A stretch of DNA of 7,762 nucleotides from JAHRVQ01 sp046290215 (GCA_046290215.1 JBKAGC010000176.1:1-7762); one strand, 5' to 3'. Positions 1 through 6,144 are shown, numbered from the stretch's first letter. Translations and numbers: made by a program. The notes: a model not told the origin generated them from the sequence alone.

Positions 1-1
1 G

Positions 2-1081
2 TATCCAGGCCGCCAGAGTTTGAAGCTGCTGGACGATCTCCACGGGGAGTATTTACCCCTTTTTGACAGTGAGTACTTTAATGTTGGCGGCGACGAACCC
101 TGGGAACTGGGTCTCGGCCGCAGCCGGGCTCGGTGCGAACAAGAAGGTACCACCAATGTTTACATTGACTTCCTTAGTGATATTCAACGCCTGACAGAAC
201 ACCGTGGGCGACGCATGATGTTCTGGAGTGACATTGTGCTCAAAGAGCCGGACAGTCTGAAGCGACTTTCGAAACAGCTGATTGCCCTCAATTGGGGCTA
301 CGAGGGCAACCACCCATTTGCCAAAGAATCTGAACTGGTGGCAAAACAAAATATTCCCTTTTACGTTTGTCCCGGCACATCCAGCTGGAACTCTCTGGTT
401 GGCCGCACCGATAATATGCGGAAGAACATTCAAAGTGCCGCAAAACAAGGCAAGCAACACGGCGCTGAGGGTCTATTGGTCACGGATTGGGGTGATCATG
501 GTCACCACCAGTACCTGCCCATCAGCTACCCTGGTTTTGCTTTGGCTGCCTGTGAAAGTTGGCATCAAGGCAGTGTTAGACCCGCCATGTTGCCAGAACT
601 TGTCAACCGCTTTTTTCTAAAGGAACGTGACACTAGCAGCGCCGGGCAACTGATCGAGCACGGCCGGGTGTTAAATCTGGCCCGATCCCCACTCCGTAAC
701 GCGACGATTTTCAATCGCTTGTTGTTCTGGCAAATGCGCCACGAACCTGGCGCCACGAAAAAGCTCTCCGAGCAGCAGCTAAACGCCTGTCTCGATGCCT
801 TTGCGGATCTGGCAAGCGGCCCCCAGCCTTCTGACCCACTAGTTGCGGCTGAACTTGGCAACGCCCGCGAGATGGCCAGCCACGGTATTCAGCGTTTACT
901 CTATTTTCGCGGTAGTCGCGGTTTCAGTGGTGCAAAAGGGCTCAAAAGCCTGCGCCAGCAAATCAGGTTGATTCAAGGCGAGCATGAGCGAATTTGGCTA
1001 GAACGCAATAGAATCGGCGGTTTGCGGGAAAGCAGCGGCCACCTGGAACGCTCTGAACAGGCCCTTTTGCGCACAAAATAG
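2..1081 (+). CDS. Family 20 glycoside hydrolase (beta-N-acetylhexosaminidase-like), 5' truncated
   Basis: The frame is open from base 2 to a TAG at 1079-1081 (359 visible codons). The true start lies left of the window; the TTG at 20 is only an internal Leu. GH20 enzymes remove terminal N-acetyl-hexosamines from glycans or chitin fragments by substrate-assisted catalysis with a neighbouring Asp-Glu pair. That pair is seen at visible residues 31-32 (bases 92-97), in the motif YFNVGGDEPWELG. Other GH20-like elements follow: MFWSD, LNWGYEG (96-102), a GTSSWNS segment (125-131) and TDWGDHGHHQ (161-170), which supply active-site aromatics. The sequence resembles the GcnA-like branch, from recalled motif style rather than a search. 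The last ~170 residues are helical and carry no further motif I recognise. Signal peptide, location and any N-terminal domain cannot be judged. The next gene is 134 bp away and seems to have its own promoter. Exact sugar specificity is unknown. Confidence 0.88.
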   Translation, partial: YPGRQSLKLLDDLHGEYLPLFDSEYFNVGGDEPWELGLGRSRARCEQEGTTNVYIDFLSDIQRLTEHRGRRMMFWSDIVLKEPDSLKRLSKQLIALNWGYEGNHPFAKESELVAKQNIPFYVCPGTSSWNSLVGRTDNMRKNIQSAAKQGKQHGAEGLLVTDWGDHGHHQYLPISYPGFALAACESWHQGSVRPAMLPELVNRFFLKERDTSSAGQLIEHGRVLNLARSPLRNATIFNRLLFWQMRHEPGATKKLSEQQLNACLDAFADLASGPQPSDPLVAAELGNAREMASHGIQRLLYFRGSRGFSGAKGLKSLRQQIRLIQGEHERIWLERNRIGGLRESSGHLERSEQALLRTK

Positions 1082-1118
1082 CATCATCTACCCCGTCTAT
1101 TTCCACTCATCAGCAGTG

Positions 1119-1132
1119 AATTAGCGCTAATT
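1119..1132. promoter_or_regulatory. Perfect 14-bp palindrome upstream of the thiolase gene
   Basis: AATTAGCGCTAATT is its own reverse complement over all 14 bases. It lies 7 bp before a candidate -35 element and 83 bp before the thiolase start codon. The position suits an operator for a dimeric regulator acting on the thiolase gene. No regulator is identified, and the role is inference. Confidence 0.4.
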
Positions 1133-1139
1133 TGGTGCC

Positions 1140-1168
1140 TTGTCACCACTTCAGCACACGTGCACAAT
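1140..1168 (+). promoter_or_regulatory. Candidate sigma70 promoter for the thiolase gene
   Basis: TTGTCA at 1140-1145 matches the -35 consensus at 5 of 6 bases. After a 17-bp spacer, CACAAT at 1163-1168 matches the -10 consensus at 4 of 6. Transcription would start near 1175, giving a leader of about 40 nt. A TATAGA at 1194-1199 is an alternative -10 but has no convincing -35 at the right distance. Confidence 0.38.
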
Positions 1169-1203
1169 ACGCCCACTTTTACACCCATTCTTTTATAGAA
1201 CTG

Positions 1204-1210
1204 AAGGAGA
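1204..1210 (+). promoter_or_regulatory. Ribosome binding site that fixes the thiolase start
   Basis: AAGGAGA ends 5 nt before the ATG at 1216. This strong site selects that ATG over a possible TTG start at 1132 in the same frame, which would add 28 residues with no thiolase character. Confidence 0.8.
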
Positions 1211-1215
1211 GAACC

Positions 1216-2403
1216 ATGCGCGACGTAGTTGTGGTGGATAGCGTACGAACCGGTCTGGCCAAGTCATTCCGCGGTACTTTTAACTTGACCCGTCCGGACG
1301 ATATGGTCGCACACTGTATTGACGCCCTACTCGAGCGGAACTCCAAGCTGGACCCTGCCGAAGTAGAAGACGTCATCGTCGGCGCTGCGAGCCAAACAGG
1401 CGAACAAGGCGGCAACCTGGCGCGCCTGGCAGTGATTCTGTCTAACCTGCCGATCACCACTGCTGGTTCTACGATTAGCCGTGCATGTTCTTCCGGTCTT
1501 AACTCAATTGCCATGGCAGCAAACCAAATTGCTAGCGGCTGTTCAGAAGTGATGATCGCTGGTGGCGTTGAGTCTATTTCTGCCAACACTCGCCAGACAC
1601 CAGGCAAATCTCAGAAGCACCCATTTATTGAAGAGAAATCACCTGCAATCTTTATGGCCATGGGCAACACTGCTGAAGTTGTGGCACGTCGTTACCAGGT
1701 GACTCGTGAAGCGCAAGACGAATTCTCCCTCATGTCACAGCAACGTACTGCCGCTGCGCAAGAAGCTGGCCTGTTCACTGACGAAATTGTGCCAATGAAA
1801 ACCAAATGGCAAAAAGTCGTAAACAAAGAAACTAAAGAAACAGAAATCGTTGATGGCGTTTGTGATCGTGACGAATGTAACCGCCCAACAACAACGCTCG
1901 AAGGCCTGGCCTCTCTACCACCTGCATTTGAAGAAGACGGTACAGTGACTGCGGGTAACGCTTCACAGTTGTCTGATGGTGCCTCTATGACCTTGCTGAT
2001 GAGCGCTGAACGCGCTGCGGCTCTTGGTCTTGAGCCAATGGCTTACTTCCGCGGCTGGACTGTTGCGGGTTGTGAACCTGACGAAATGGGCATTGGCCCT
2101 GTTTTCGCGATTCCACGTTTGTTGGAAGCGAAAGGTTTGACCATGAACGATATCGACCTGGTGGAATTGAACGAAGCATTTGCTTCTCAATGTCTGTACA
2201 GCCGTGACAAGCTAGAAATCGATCCAGAAATCTACAATGTTAACGGTGGCTCTATCTCAATCGGTCACCCATTCGGTATGACAGGTTCTCGTTTGACTGG
2301 TCACCTGGTGCGCGAACTGAAGCGTCGCGAGAAGAAGTACGGCATCGTATCTATGTGTATTGGCGGTGGTATGGGTGCAGCTGGACTATTTGAGGCTTGC
2401 TAG
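1216..2403 (+). CDS. Thiolase (acetyl-CoA C-acyltransferase / acetyltransferase family)
   Basis: This encodes a complete 395-residue cytosolic thiolase, close to the usual family length. Thiolases cleave 3-ketoacyl-CoA with CoA at the end of a beta-oxidation round, or condense two acetyl-CoA. The nucleophilic Cys is C91 in SRACSSG. The NEAFA motif is 319-323, the active-site His is H351 in GHPFGMTGSR, and the C-terminal acid/base Cys is C381 in CIGGGMG. All four elements match the positions known in biosynthetic and degradative thiolases. A lysine-rich, polar loop (196-224) carries two extra Cys (C216, C221) and seems normal for this subfamily. The ATG has a strong ribosome site. The gene is probably monocistronic, with its own promoter region and a strong terminator 48 bp after the stop. 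No 3-hydroxyacyl-CoA dehydrogenase/hydratase partner is adjacent, so FadA-like degradation and acetoacetyl-CoA chemistry cannot be told apart here. Confidence 0.93.
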   Translation: MRDVVVVDSVRTGLAKSFRGTFNLTRPDDMVAHCIDALLERNSKLDPAEVEDVIVGAASQTGEQGGNLARLAVILSNLPITTAGSTISRACSSGLNSIAMAANQIASGCSEVMIAGGVESISANTRQTPGKSQKHPFIEEKSPAIFMAMGNTAEVVARRYQVTREAQDEFSLMSQQRTAAAQEAGLFTDEIVPMKTKWQKVVNKETKETEIVDGVCDRDECNRPTTTLEGLASLPPAFEEDGTVTAGNASQLSDGASMTLLMSAERAAALGLEPMAYFRGWTVAGCEPDEMGIGPVFAIPRLLEAKGLTMNDIDLVELNEAFASQCLYSRDKLEIDPEIYNVNGGSISIGHPFGMTGSRLTGHLVRELKRREKKYGIVSMCIGGGMGAAGLFEAC

Positions 2404-2413
2404 CATCATCGCG

Positions 2414-2441
2414 CTCGCGTTTCGCTGCGCGAAATTGCGAG
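2414..2441. other. Imperfect GC-rich stem-loop after the thiolase gene
   Basis: CTCGC (2414-2418) pairs with GCGAG (2437-2441), and TTTCGC (2420-2425) pairs with GCGAAA (2429-2434). The loop is TGC, with a G against TT at the junction. No T-tract follows, so it is not a terminator alone. It may protect the 3' end of the mRNA or be a remnant of a repeat family. Confidence 0.4.
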
Positions 2442-2450
2442 TAGTTACTA

Positions 2451-2482
2451 AAAAGAAGGGGCCAGATGGCCCCTTCTTTTTT
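2451..2482. terminator. Bidirectional Rho-independent terminator
   Basis: GAAGGGGCC (2455-2463) pairs perfectly with GGCCCCTTC (2468-2476) around a 4-base loop. Flanking A and T runs extend the stem to 13 bp. A T6 tract (2477-2482) ends + strand transcripts, and an A-run at 2450-2454 becomes a T-tract on the - strand. It sits between the convergent thiolase and protease genes and can serve both. Confidence 0.9.
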
Positions 2483-2548
2483 GTTTGGCGTTTTATCCTC
2501 TTCTAGCTTCCAGCAAAAATGGCATTGCCCGGTTTAAGGACCTTGCTG

Positions 2549-3436
2549 CTACGGCGCTTGCAAATGAACATAACCCTTACGGTAATCAATCGTCACGATA
2601 AAGTGCTTTAGCACTTCATAACCTAACACGCCCTGGGCGCGGCTATTCCTGATATTCGACCCTGTGCCCGAGGCCTCAGCTCTACCATAGGTGATTGCCT
2701 TGCCTTCCTCTGGCACTGCCGTTGGTACAGACTCTATAGTGAACGGCCCTAGTTCGATGTAGGGTAATGCAAACCGCTGCATGGTCTGGGTGCGATTGGC
2801 ACCAGAACTGACCCCTTCCACCGTCGCGAGACTTTCCAACCAACCATACTCTTCAGCATACAGTCGCCGGGTGATAATGCCCTGGGAGGCACCGGTATCA
2901 AGCTGCAGCCAGACATCTTTCTGGCCATTTAGATTGACCTTAGCACTTAACATACCGCTAATCTTTCGCGTCTTCACATTGCGCAGTTTGCGCATCTCAA
3001 CGCTGTCCCGACTAAGCAGTCGGAGCTGCTGCTGAGGATAATCAATCTGCACAATAAACTGATCAAAGAAGCCTGAGCCAAGTAACATACCAATGCCGAC
3101 CGGGAGATTTAGCGCAACCAGATTGTCCAGATTAAACGACGTCCCCCACAATTCGAGATTGATATTATTGTAAGTGCGCCGCTTCTCTTTCCCGTACATC
3201 CCCTGAACTGGCTGCCAACCACTGGCAGTTAAAGGCTCATCTAGCGCCTCGATAAACCTCGCGGAAACCGAATTGCCGCTCGCTCCTGTGTCCAACATCA
3301 CTCTTGTTGGCACGCCATTGATCTTAATTGGCAGCGTAATCTTCTCGCGATACATCTCGAACGGCTCCCAGTTAGAGACCGCGGCGAACCCCCACATGGG
3401 CCAGATGAGTAACCACACGCACAATCCAAACTTCAT
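2549..3436 (-). CDS. Secreted two-lobed retropepsin-like aspartic protease
   Basis: This is a 295-residue protein. Its N-terminus has Lys2, a hydrophobic core (about 3-17) and a likely signal peptidase cut after Ala18 or Ala19, so it probably acts in the periplasm or outside the cell. Two complete retropepsin-like units follow. Lobe 1 has D49-T-G-A-S and ends with LLGSGFFDQFIVQIDY (118-133). Lobe 2 has D180-T-G-A-S and ends with GVLGYEVLKHFIVTIDY (269-285). Each supplies one catalytic Asp plus the hydrophobic-Gly strand, so the chain may fold as a covalent pseudo-dimer. Retropepsin-like bacterial proteases normally have one such unit and dimerise; that is family knowledge, and the pairing here is inference. 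Substrate is unknown. AAGGAG lies 5 nt before the ATG. The gene is single on this strand, preceded by a poly-A-rich leader and followed by the shared terminator. Confidence 0.85.
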   Translation of the reverse strand: MKFGLCVWLLIWPMWGFAAVSNWEPFEMYREKITLPIKINGVPTRVMLDTGASGNSVSARFIEALDEPLTASGWQPVQGMYGKEKRRTYNNINLELWGTSFNLDNLVALNLPVGIGMLLGSGFFDQFIVQIDYPQQQLRLLSRDSVEMRKLRNVKTRKISGMLSAKVNLNGQKDVWLQLDTGASQGIITRRLYAEEYGWLESLATVEGVSSGANRTQTMQRFALPYIELGPFTIESVPTAVPEEGKAITYGRAEASGTGSNIRNSRAQGVLGYEVLKHFIVTIDYRKGYVHLQAP

Positions 3437-3445
3437 CCTTACTCC

Positions 3446-3509
3446 TTGTTGTTTTTATTCTCTTATTGTTTTTTTGTTTTTTGTTTTTTTGCTTTATTGC
3501 TTTGTTTAG
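3446..3509 (-). promoter_or_regulatory. A-rich leader of the protease gene
   Basis: Read on the - strand, the ~64 bases ending at the ribosome site AAGGAG (3442-3447) are almost pure A with scattered C and G, including A7-C-A6-C-A7 at 3469-3490. This may be an unstructured translation-enhancing leader, an intrinsically bent or UP-element-like promoter part, or a slippage-prone tract. It is not a coding region: the frame that crosses it has no protein-like composition. Confidence 0.5.
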
Positions 3510-3514
3510 TTTCA

Positions 3515-3534
3515 GTGCTGGACGGCACCAGCGC
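3515..3534 (-). other. Hairpin just upstream of the A-rich leader
   Basis: GTGCTGG (3515-3521) pairs with CCAGCGC (3528-3534) with one wobble pair, around a 6-base loop. If transcription of the protease gene starts further upstream, the mRNA would carry this hairpin followed by the poly-A-like leader. The rest of the 3535-3663 gap shows no promoter I can support and no gene. Confidence 0.3.
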
Positions 3535-3663
3535 CACAGCCATGCCCGAAAGCGCACACGAGACCTAATCTAAAGTGGATTTAAGTGCCCGTCTGTAGGA
3601 CATCCGCCATTTACCGCCCCTACTTGCTCACAAAACACCAGACGCAACAAAAGCACCGGACAT

Positions 3664-3687
3664 AAAAAAGGAGGCTAAAGCCTCCTT
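3664..3687 (-). terminator. Rho-independent terminator of the dehydrogenase-hydrolase operon
   Basis: AAGGAGGC (3668-3675) and GCCTCCTT (3680-3687) form a perfect 8-bp stem with a TAAA loop. On the - strand the stem is followed by a T-tract (complement of A6 at 3664-3669). It lies about 35 bp past the hydrolase stop codon. Confidence 0.85.
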
Positions 3688-3721
3688 GGATAAAACGGTC
3701 AGGTCATTTAACGGGACAAAC

Positions 3722-4579
3722 TTACCAACTTGTCAGTAGCCCTTTCACTGCTTCAATAAATGCCAGAGGTTGATCAAGAAATAAGTGGTGCTGAGCATCT
3801 TTTAACTCGATCACCGTCATATCGGGTTTTAGCTCTTGCATATATTGTGCACTTCGAGCTTTAAAGCTCTCACTGTTCTCACCATAGATTAATGCCAGCT
3901 TACCGGTGATGGCTTTGAGGTCCGCTTCAAGATCCCCTTCAAGGGTCATTCGCATCATGTGTTCTTCATCGAACTTCCACACCCAACCGTCGTCATACTC
4001 CACCGAGTTACGGGCAATATGGTCCACCAAATACTGATTGTCGCAAGTCTGTGGCGGCTGAAGGCGGAACCGGGCAATAGCAATCTCTCGCTCTGGGTAT
4101 ACCTTGGCCCGACTTAAACGTTCTAACTGTGGGTCACGCTCCTTGATGTCGTCGGGATGACGAACTCCAGAATCCACCAGAATCAGGCCAGCGAAGCGAC
4201 CTGGATTTTGCGCCATACAACGAATCGCCTGGATGCCACCGAAACTATGAGCAATCAAAATGGCATCAGTACCTAAACCGGCGGCGTCTGCGGTGGCAAC
4301 AATCTCTTTGGCATAAAGGTCGTTAGAGTATTGATCGCGGTGATCACTGTCGCCCATACCAGACATATCCATCGCCACCGTCTGATGCGCAGCGGCAAAA
4401 GACGGTGCGATAAAGTCCCACCAGTGGGCATGGGCATTGTGCCCGTGCACGAACATTAGCCCGGGCTGCCCCTCTGTAGACCAGGTCAGGTAGTTAATAT
4501 CGCAGTCTTCGACTTCGATGGAGTGAGCCTCGGGTTTTTGATCAACCGCTTGCCAAAACCACTCAGGTGTATCACTCAT
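3722..4579 (-). CDS. Alpha/beta hydrolase
   Basis: This is a 285-residue alpha/beta hydrolase-fold protein of usual length. The oxyanion-hole segment is FVHGHNAHAHWWD (43-55). The nucleophile elbow is AHSFGG (110-115) with Ser112. The catalytic His is in DAQHHLFLDQP, probably His264. The acid is less clear. Asp136 (LVDSG) is one option. Glu237 in GENSESF is the other, at a position where relatives often have Asp in a GE-x-SD motif. No signal peptide or membrane segment is seen, so it is probably cytosolic. AGGAGG lies 5 nt before the ATG. It is the second gene after the acyl-CoA dehydrogenase (36-bp gap) and is followed by a terminator. That suggests hydrolysis of an ester, lactone or (acyl) thioester in the same catabolic route, which is inference. 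Substrate cannot be named from sequence; haloalkane or epoxide hydrolase-type activity is not indicated because the nucleophile is Ser. Confidence 0.88.
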   Translation of the reverse strand: MSDTPEWFWQAVDQKPEAHSIEVEDCDINYLTWSTEGQPGLMFVHGHNAHAHWWDFIAPSFAAAHQTVAMDMSGMGDSDHRDQYSNDLYAKEIVATADAAGLGTDAILIAHSFGGIQAIRCMAQNPGRFAGLILVDSGVRHPDDIKERDPQLERLSRAKVYPEREIAIARFRLQPPQTCDNQYLVDHIARNSVEYDDGWVWKFDEEHMMRMTLEGDLEADLKAITGKLALIYGENSESFKARSAQYMQELKPDMTVIELKDAQHHLFLDQPLAFIEAVKGLLTSW

Positions 4580-4615
4580 CGGTCCCTCCTACCTATCTTT
4601 TGTTGCAATTCCTTT

Positions 4616-5719
4616 TTAGGCTACCTGCGCGTACTTCTTCAGGTGGTAATCAGCATTACCGAACAAGGTCTCAAGTACGGTAATACGTTTAAAGTAATGG
4701 CCGACGCTCATTTCCTCGGTCATACCCATGCCCCCATGGAGTTGGATGGCATTCTGGCCGACAAACTTCCCGCCGTTGCAAACCTGAACTTTCAGGCCTG
4801 AGACCGCTTTTTTTGCGGTGGCGTTGTAACCTTCATCCATGCGCATAGCTGCCATATAAAGCAATGACTTGGTTTGTTCATGCTCAACAAACATATCCAC
4901 CATGCGGTGCTGCAGTACCTGAAACTTACCAATGGGCTGGCCGAACTGCTCGCGAGTTTTGCAGTATTCAACGGTGGTCTTATACATCACTTCCATGGCA
5001 CCCACAGCCTCAGCGCCAATACCGATAATTGCCTCGTCAATCACGCGCTCGAGGACAGCAAAACCCGTCCCTTCTGAACCAAGCAGTGTGCCTTCCACAT
5101 TGTCAAAGGTCAGCTCACTGGCGCGATGACCGTCCACCGTGGCGTAGTCACGCTGACTTAGACCTGCAGCGCCCTTTTCGACTAAGAACAAACTAATACC
5201 CTGTTCATCACGCTGGTCCCCTGAGGTACGCGCGGCAACCACAAAAAAGTCAGCGCTTGGGCCGCCCAGCACAACACCTTTCGCACCAGAAATTTTGCCG
5301 TCGGTTGCAGTTGTTTTCACATCTGCCAGATTAAAACGCGCCTGGGCCTCCACAAAAGCCAATGCGCCCAGTTTTTCACCGGCAATAATCTGGCTAAGTA
5401 GATCTGCCTGGCCGCCGCTGTGTTCCAGGGCCTTACCTGCCAGCAACACCGTGCTAATAAATGGTTCCACCACCAGGCCTTTGCCAAATTCTTCCAGCAA
5501 GATCATGGTGTCCACGGCGCCACCGCCGAATCCACCGAGTTCTTCGGGAAACGGCAAAGCTAGCCAGCCGAGTTCAGCGAAGCTACGCCAATTGTCCATG
5601 CTAAAACCCTGCTCTGTGGCAATGAGTTTTTGTCGGCTATCGAAGTCGTAGTCGTTTTGAATAAAGCGCTGCACGCTGTCTACGAGCATGCTTTGCTCTT
5701 CGCTGAAGGAAAAGTCCAT
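4616..5719 (-). CDS. Acyl-CoA dehydrogenase family protein (small-subunit type)
   Basis: This is a 367-residue FAD-dependent acyl-CoA dehydrogenase-fold protein. The N-terminal helical domain starts MDFSFSEEQ and includes LPFPEELGGFGGG (55-67). A middle beta domain spans about 115-215. The C-terminal helical domain holds TREQFGQPIGKFQVLQHRM (255-273) and QLHGGMGMTEE (326-336), then VGHYFKR. Active members form a C2-C3 double bond in acyl-CoA and pass electrons to ETF. Where classical enzymes show YEG with the catalytic Glu, this protein reads LETLFGNAD (349-357). It resembles small subunits of alpha2beta2 enzymes such as those acting on pimeloyl-CoA or steroid side chains; this is recall, not a search. 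Its large partner is not adjacent. The ATG is preceded by TAGGAA with 5-nt spacing, inside a triplicated 14-bp unit. It is the first gene of an operon with the hydrolase. Confidence 0.9.
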   Translation of the reverse strand: MDFSFSEEQSMLVDSVQRFIQNDYDFDSRQKLIATEQGFSMDNWRSFAELGWLALPFPEELGGFGGGAVDTMILLEEFGKGLVVEPFISTVLLAGKALEHSGGQADLLSQIIAGEKLGALAFVEAQARFNLADVKTTATDGKISGAKGVVLGGPSADFFVVAARTSGDQRDEQGISLFLVEKGAAGLSQRDYATVDGHRASELTFDNVEGTLLGSEGTGFAVLERVIDEAIIGIGAEAVGAMEVMYKTTVEYCKTREQFGQPIGKFQVLQHRMVDMFVEHEQTKSLLYMAAMRMDEGYNATAKKAVSGLKVQVCNGGKFVGQNAIQLHGGMGMTEEMSVGHYFKRITVLETLFGNADYHLKKYAQVA

Positions 5720-5761
5720 AGTGGTTCCTAAACAGTGGGTCCTAAATAGTGGATCCTGGGT
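5720..5761 (-). repeat. Three tandem 14-bp units abutting the dehydrogenase start codon
   Basis: On the + strand the units are AGTGGTTCCTAAAC (5720-5733), AGTGGGTCCTAAAT (5734-5747) and AGTGGATCCTGGGT (5748-5761). Units 1 and 2 differ at 2 positions; unit 3 is more divergent. On the - strand each unit holds an AGGA core, and only the last is correctly spaced (5 nt) from the ATG. The array therefore looks like a triplicated ribosome-site region. Confidence 0.65.
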
Positions 5762-5780
5762 TGATGGGCAACAATTTGTA

Positions 5781-5796
5781 CCGCGCAGCCGCGCGG
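5781..5796. promoter_or_regulatory. GC-rich inverted repeat in the divergent intergenic region
   Basis: CCGCGC (5781-5786) and GCGCGG (5791-5796) are perfect inverted repeats around AGCC. No T-tract follows on either strand, so it is not a terminator. On the - strand it lies between a weak TTTTGA (5798-5803) and TACAAA (5775-5780) with a 17-bp spacer, so it could be an operator inside the dehydrogenase promoter. That promoter is a poor match and the role is tentative. Confidence 0.35.
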
Positions 5797-5845
5797 CTCA
5801 AAAATCAGCCCACGATCATATTGGCTAGGCTCCGGTATTTCAATA

Positions 5846-5875
5846 TTGCACTGGTTTGCAAATTGGGGCTTAAAT
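5846..5875 (+). promoter_or_regulatory. Candidate promoter for the CDGSH gene
   Basis: TTGCAC (5846-5851) and TTAAAT (5870-5875) are separated by 18 bp, each a 4-of-6 match to the sigma70 consensus. The leader to the ATG at 5905 would be about 22-25 nt. The match is modest and other sites are possible. Confidence 0.33.
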
Positions 5876-5904
5876 AGGCATCACACCAGCTTGAGAACGG
5901 CATC

Positions 5905-6144
5905 ATGGCAAACCCAGATATTCCACAGAAGTCTCCCTATGGCGTTGAAGTTGAAGCTGGCAAAAAGTACTTCTGGTGCGCCTGTGGCAAAAGCGCCAGG
6001 CAGCCATTCTGCGACGGTTCCCACGAGGGTACAGAGTTCTTGCCTATGAAGTTCGAAGCAACAGAGTCCAAGACCGTCTATTTTTGTGGCTGTAAGCACA
6101 CTGAAAACGCCCCCCTGTGCGACGGCTCCCATAACAAGCTCTGA
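5905..6144 (+). CDS. Tandem CDGSH iron-sulfur protein
   Basis: This is a 79-residue protein with two complete CDGSH iron-sulfur motifs. The first uses C25, C27, C36 and H40 (CDGSH at 36-40); the second uses C61, C63, C72 and H76 (CDGSH at 72-76). Each should bind one [2Fe-2S] cluster through three Cys and one His, the signature of mitoNEET-type proteins. No signal peptide or membrane anchor is present, unlike mitoNEET itself; the soluble two-motif layout recalls the mitochondrial Miner2/CISD3 type. Expected roles are electron or cluster transfer, or redox sensing; no partner can be named here. The ribosome site before the ATG is weak (GAGAACGG). It is transcribed away from the acyl-CoA dehydrogenase gene across a 185-bp shared region. 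A 126-bp gap to the next gene shows only short hairpins (for example AGCGG/CCGCT at 6210-6226). Confidence 0.93.
   Translation: MANPDIPQKSPYGVEVEAGKKYFWCACGKSARQPFCDGSHEGTEFLPMKFEATESKTVYFCGCKHTENAPLCDGSHNKL

Noticed and set aside
20..22. TTG at 20 as the start of the GH20 gene
   Set aside because: The frame is open to the window edge, and a GH20 domain needs sequence before the DE motif, so the gene is truncated and this is an internal Leu codon.
53..460. 135-codon - strand frame opposite the GH20 gene
   Set aside because: It lies antisense to strongly supported coding sequence, has no recognisable motif and no ribosome site.
1132..1215. Longer thiolase start at TTG 1132, adding 28 residues
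   Set aside because: The added residues do not look like a thiolase N-terminus, while ATG 1216 has AAGGAGA at ideal spacing and begins with the family-typical MRDVVVVDSVRTG.
1179..1607. 142-codon - strand frame opposite the thiolase gene
   Set aside because: It is antisense to catalytic thiolase sequence and its Arg/Ser-rich composition is typical of a shadow frame.
1801..1887. Lysine-rich loop with extra Cys216 and Cys221 in the thiolase as a novel insertion
   Set aside because: The DECNRPTTT stretch and the enlarged loop seem to be ordinary for this thiolase subfamily as I recall it, so I do not treat it as new.
3372..3557. Lys/Asn-rich short frame across the A-rich leader
   Set aside because: The Lys-Asn-Gln run is just translation of the poly-A tract, and the frame overlaps the protease start in another phase.
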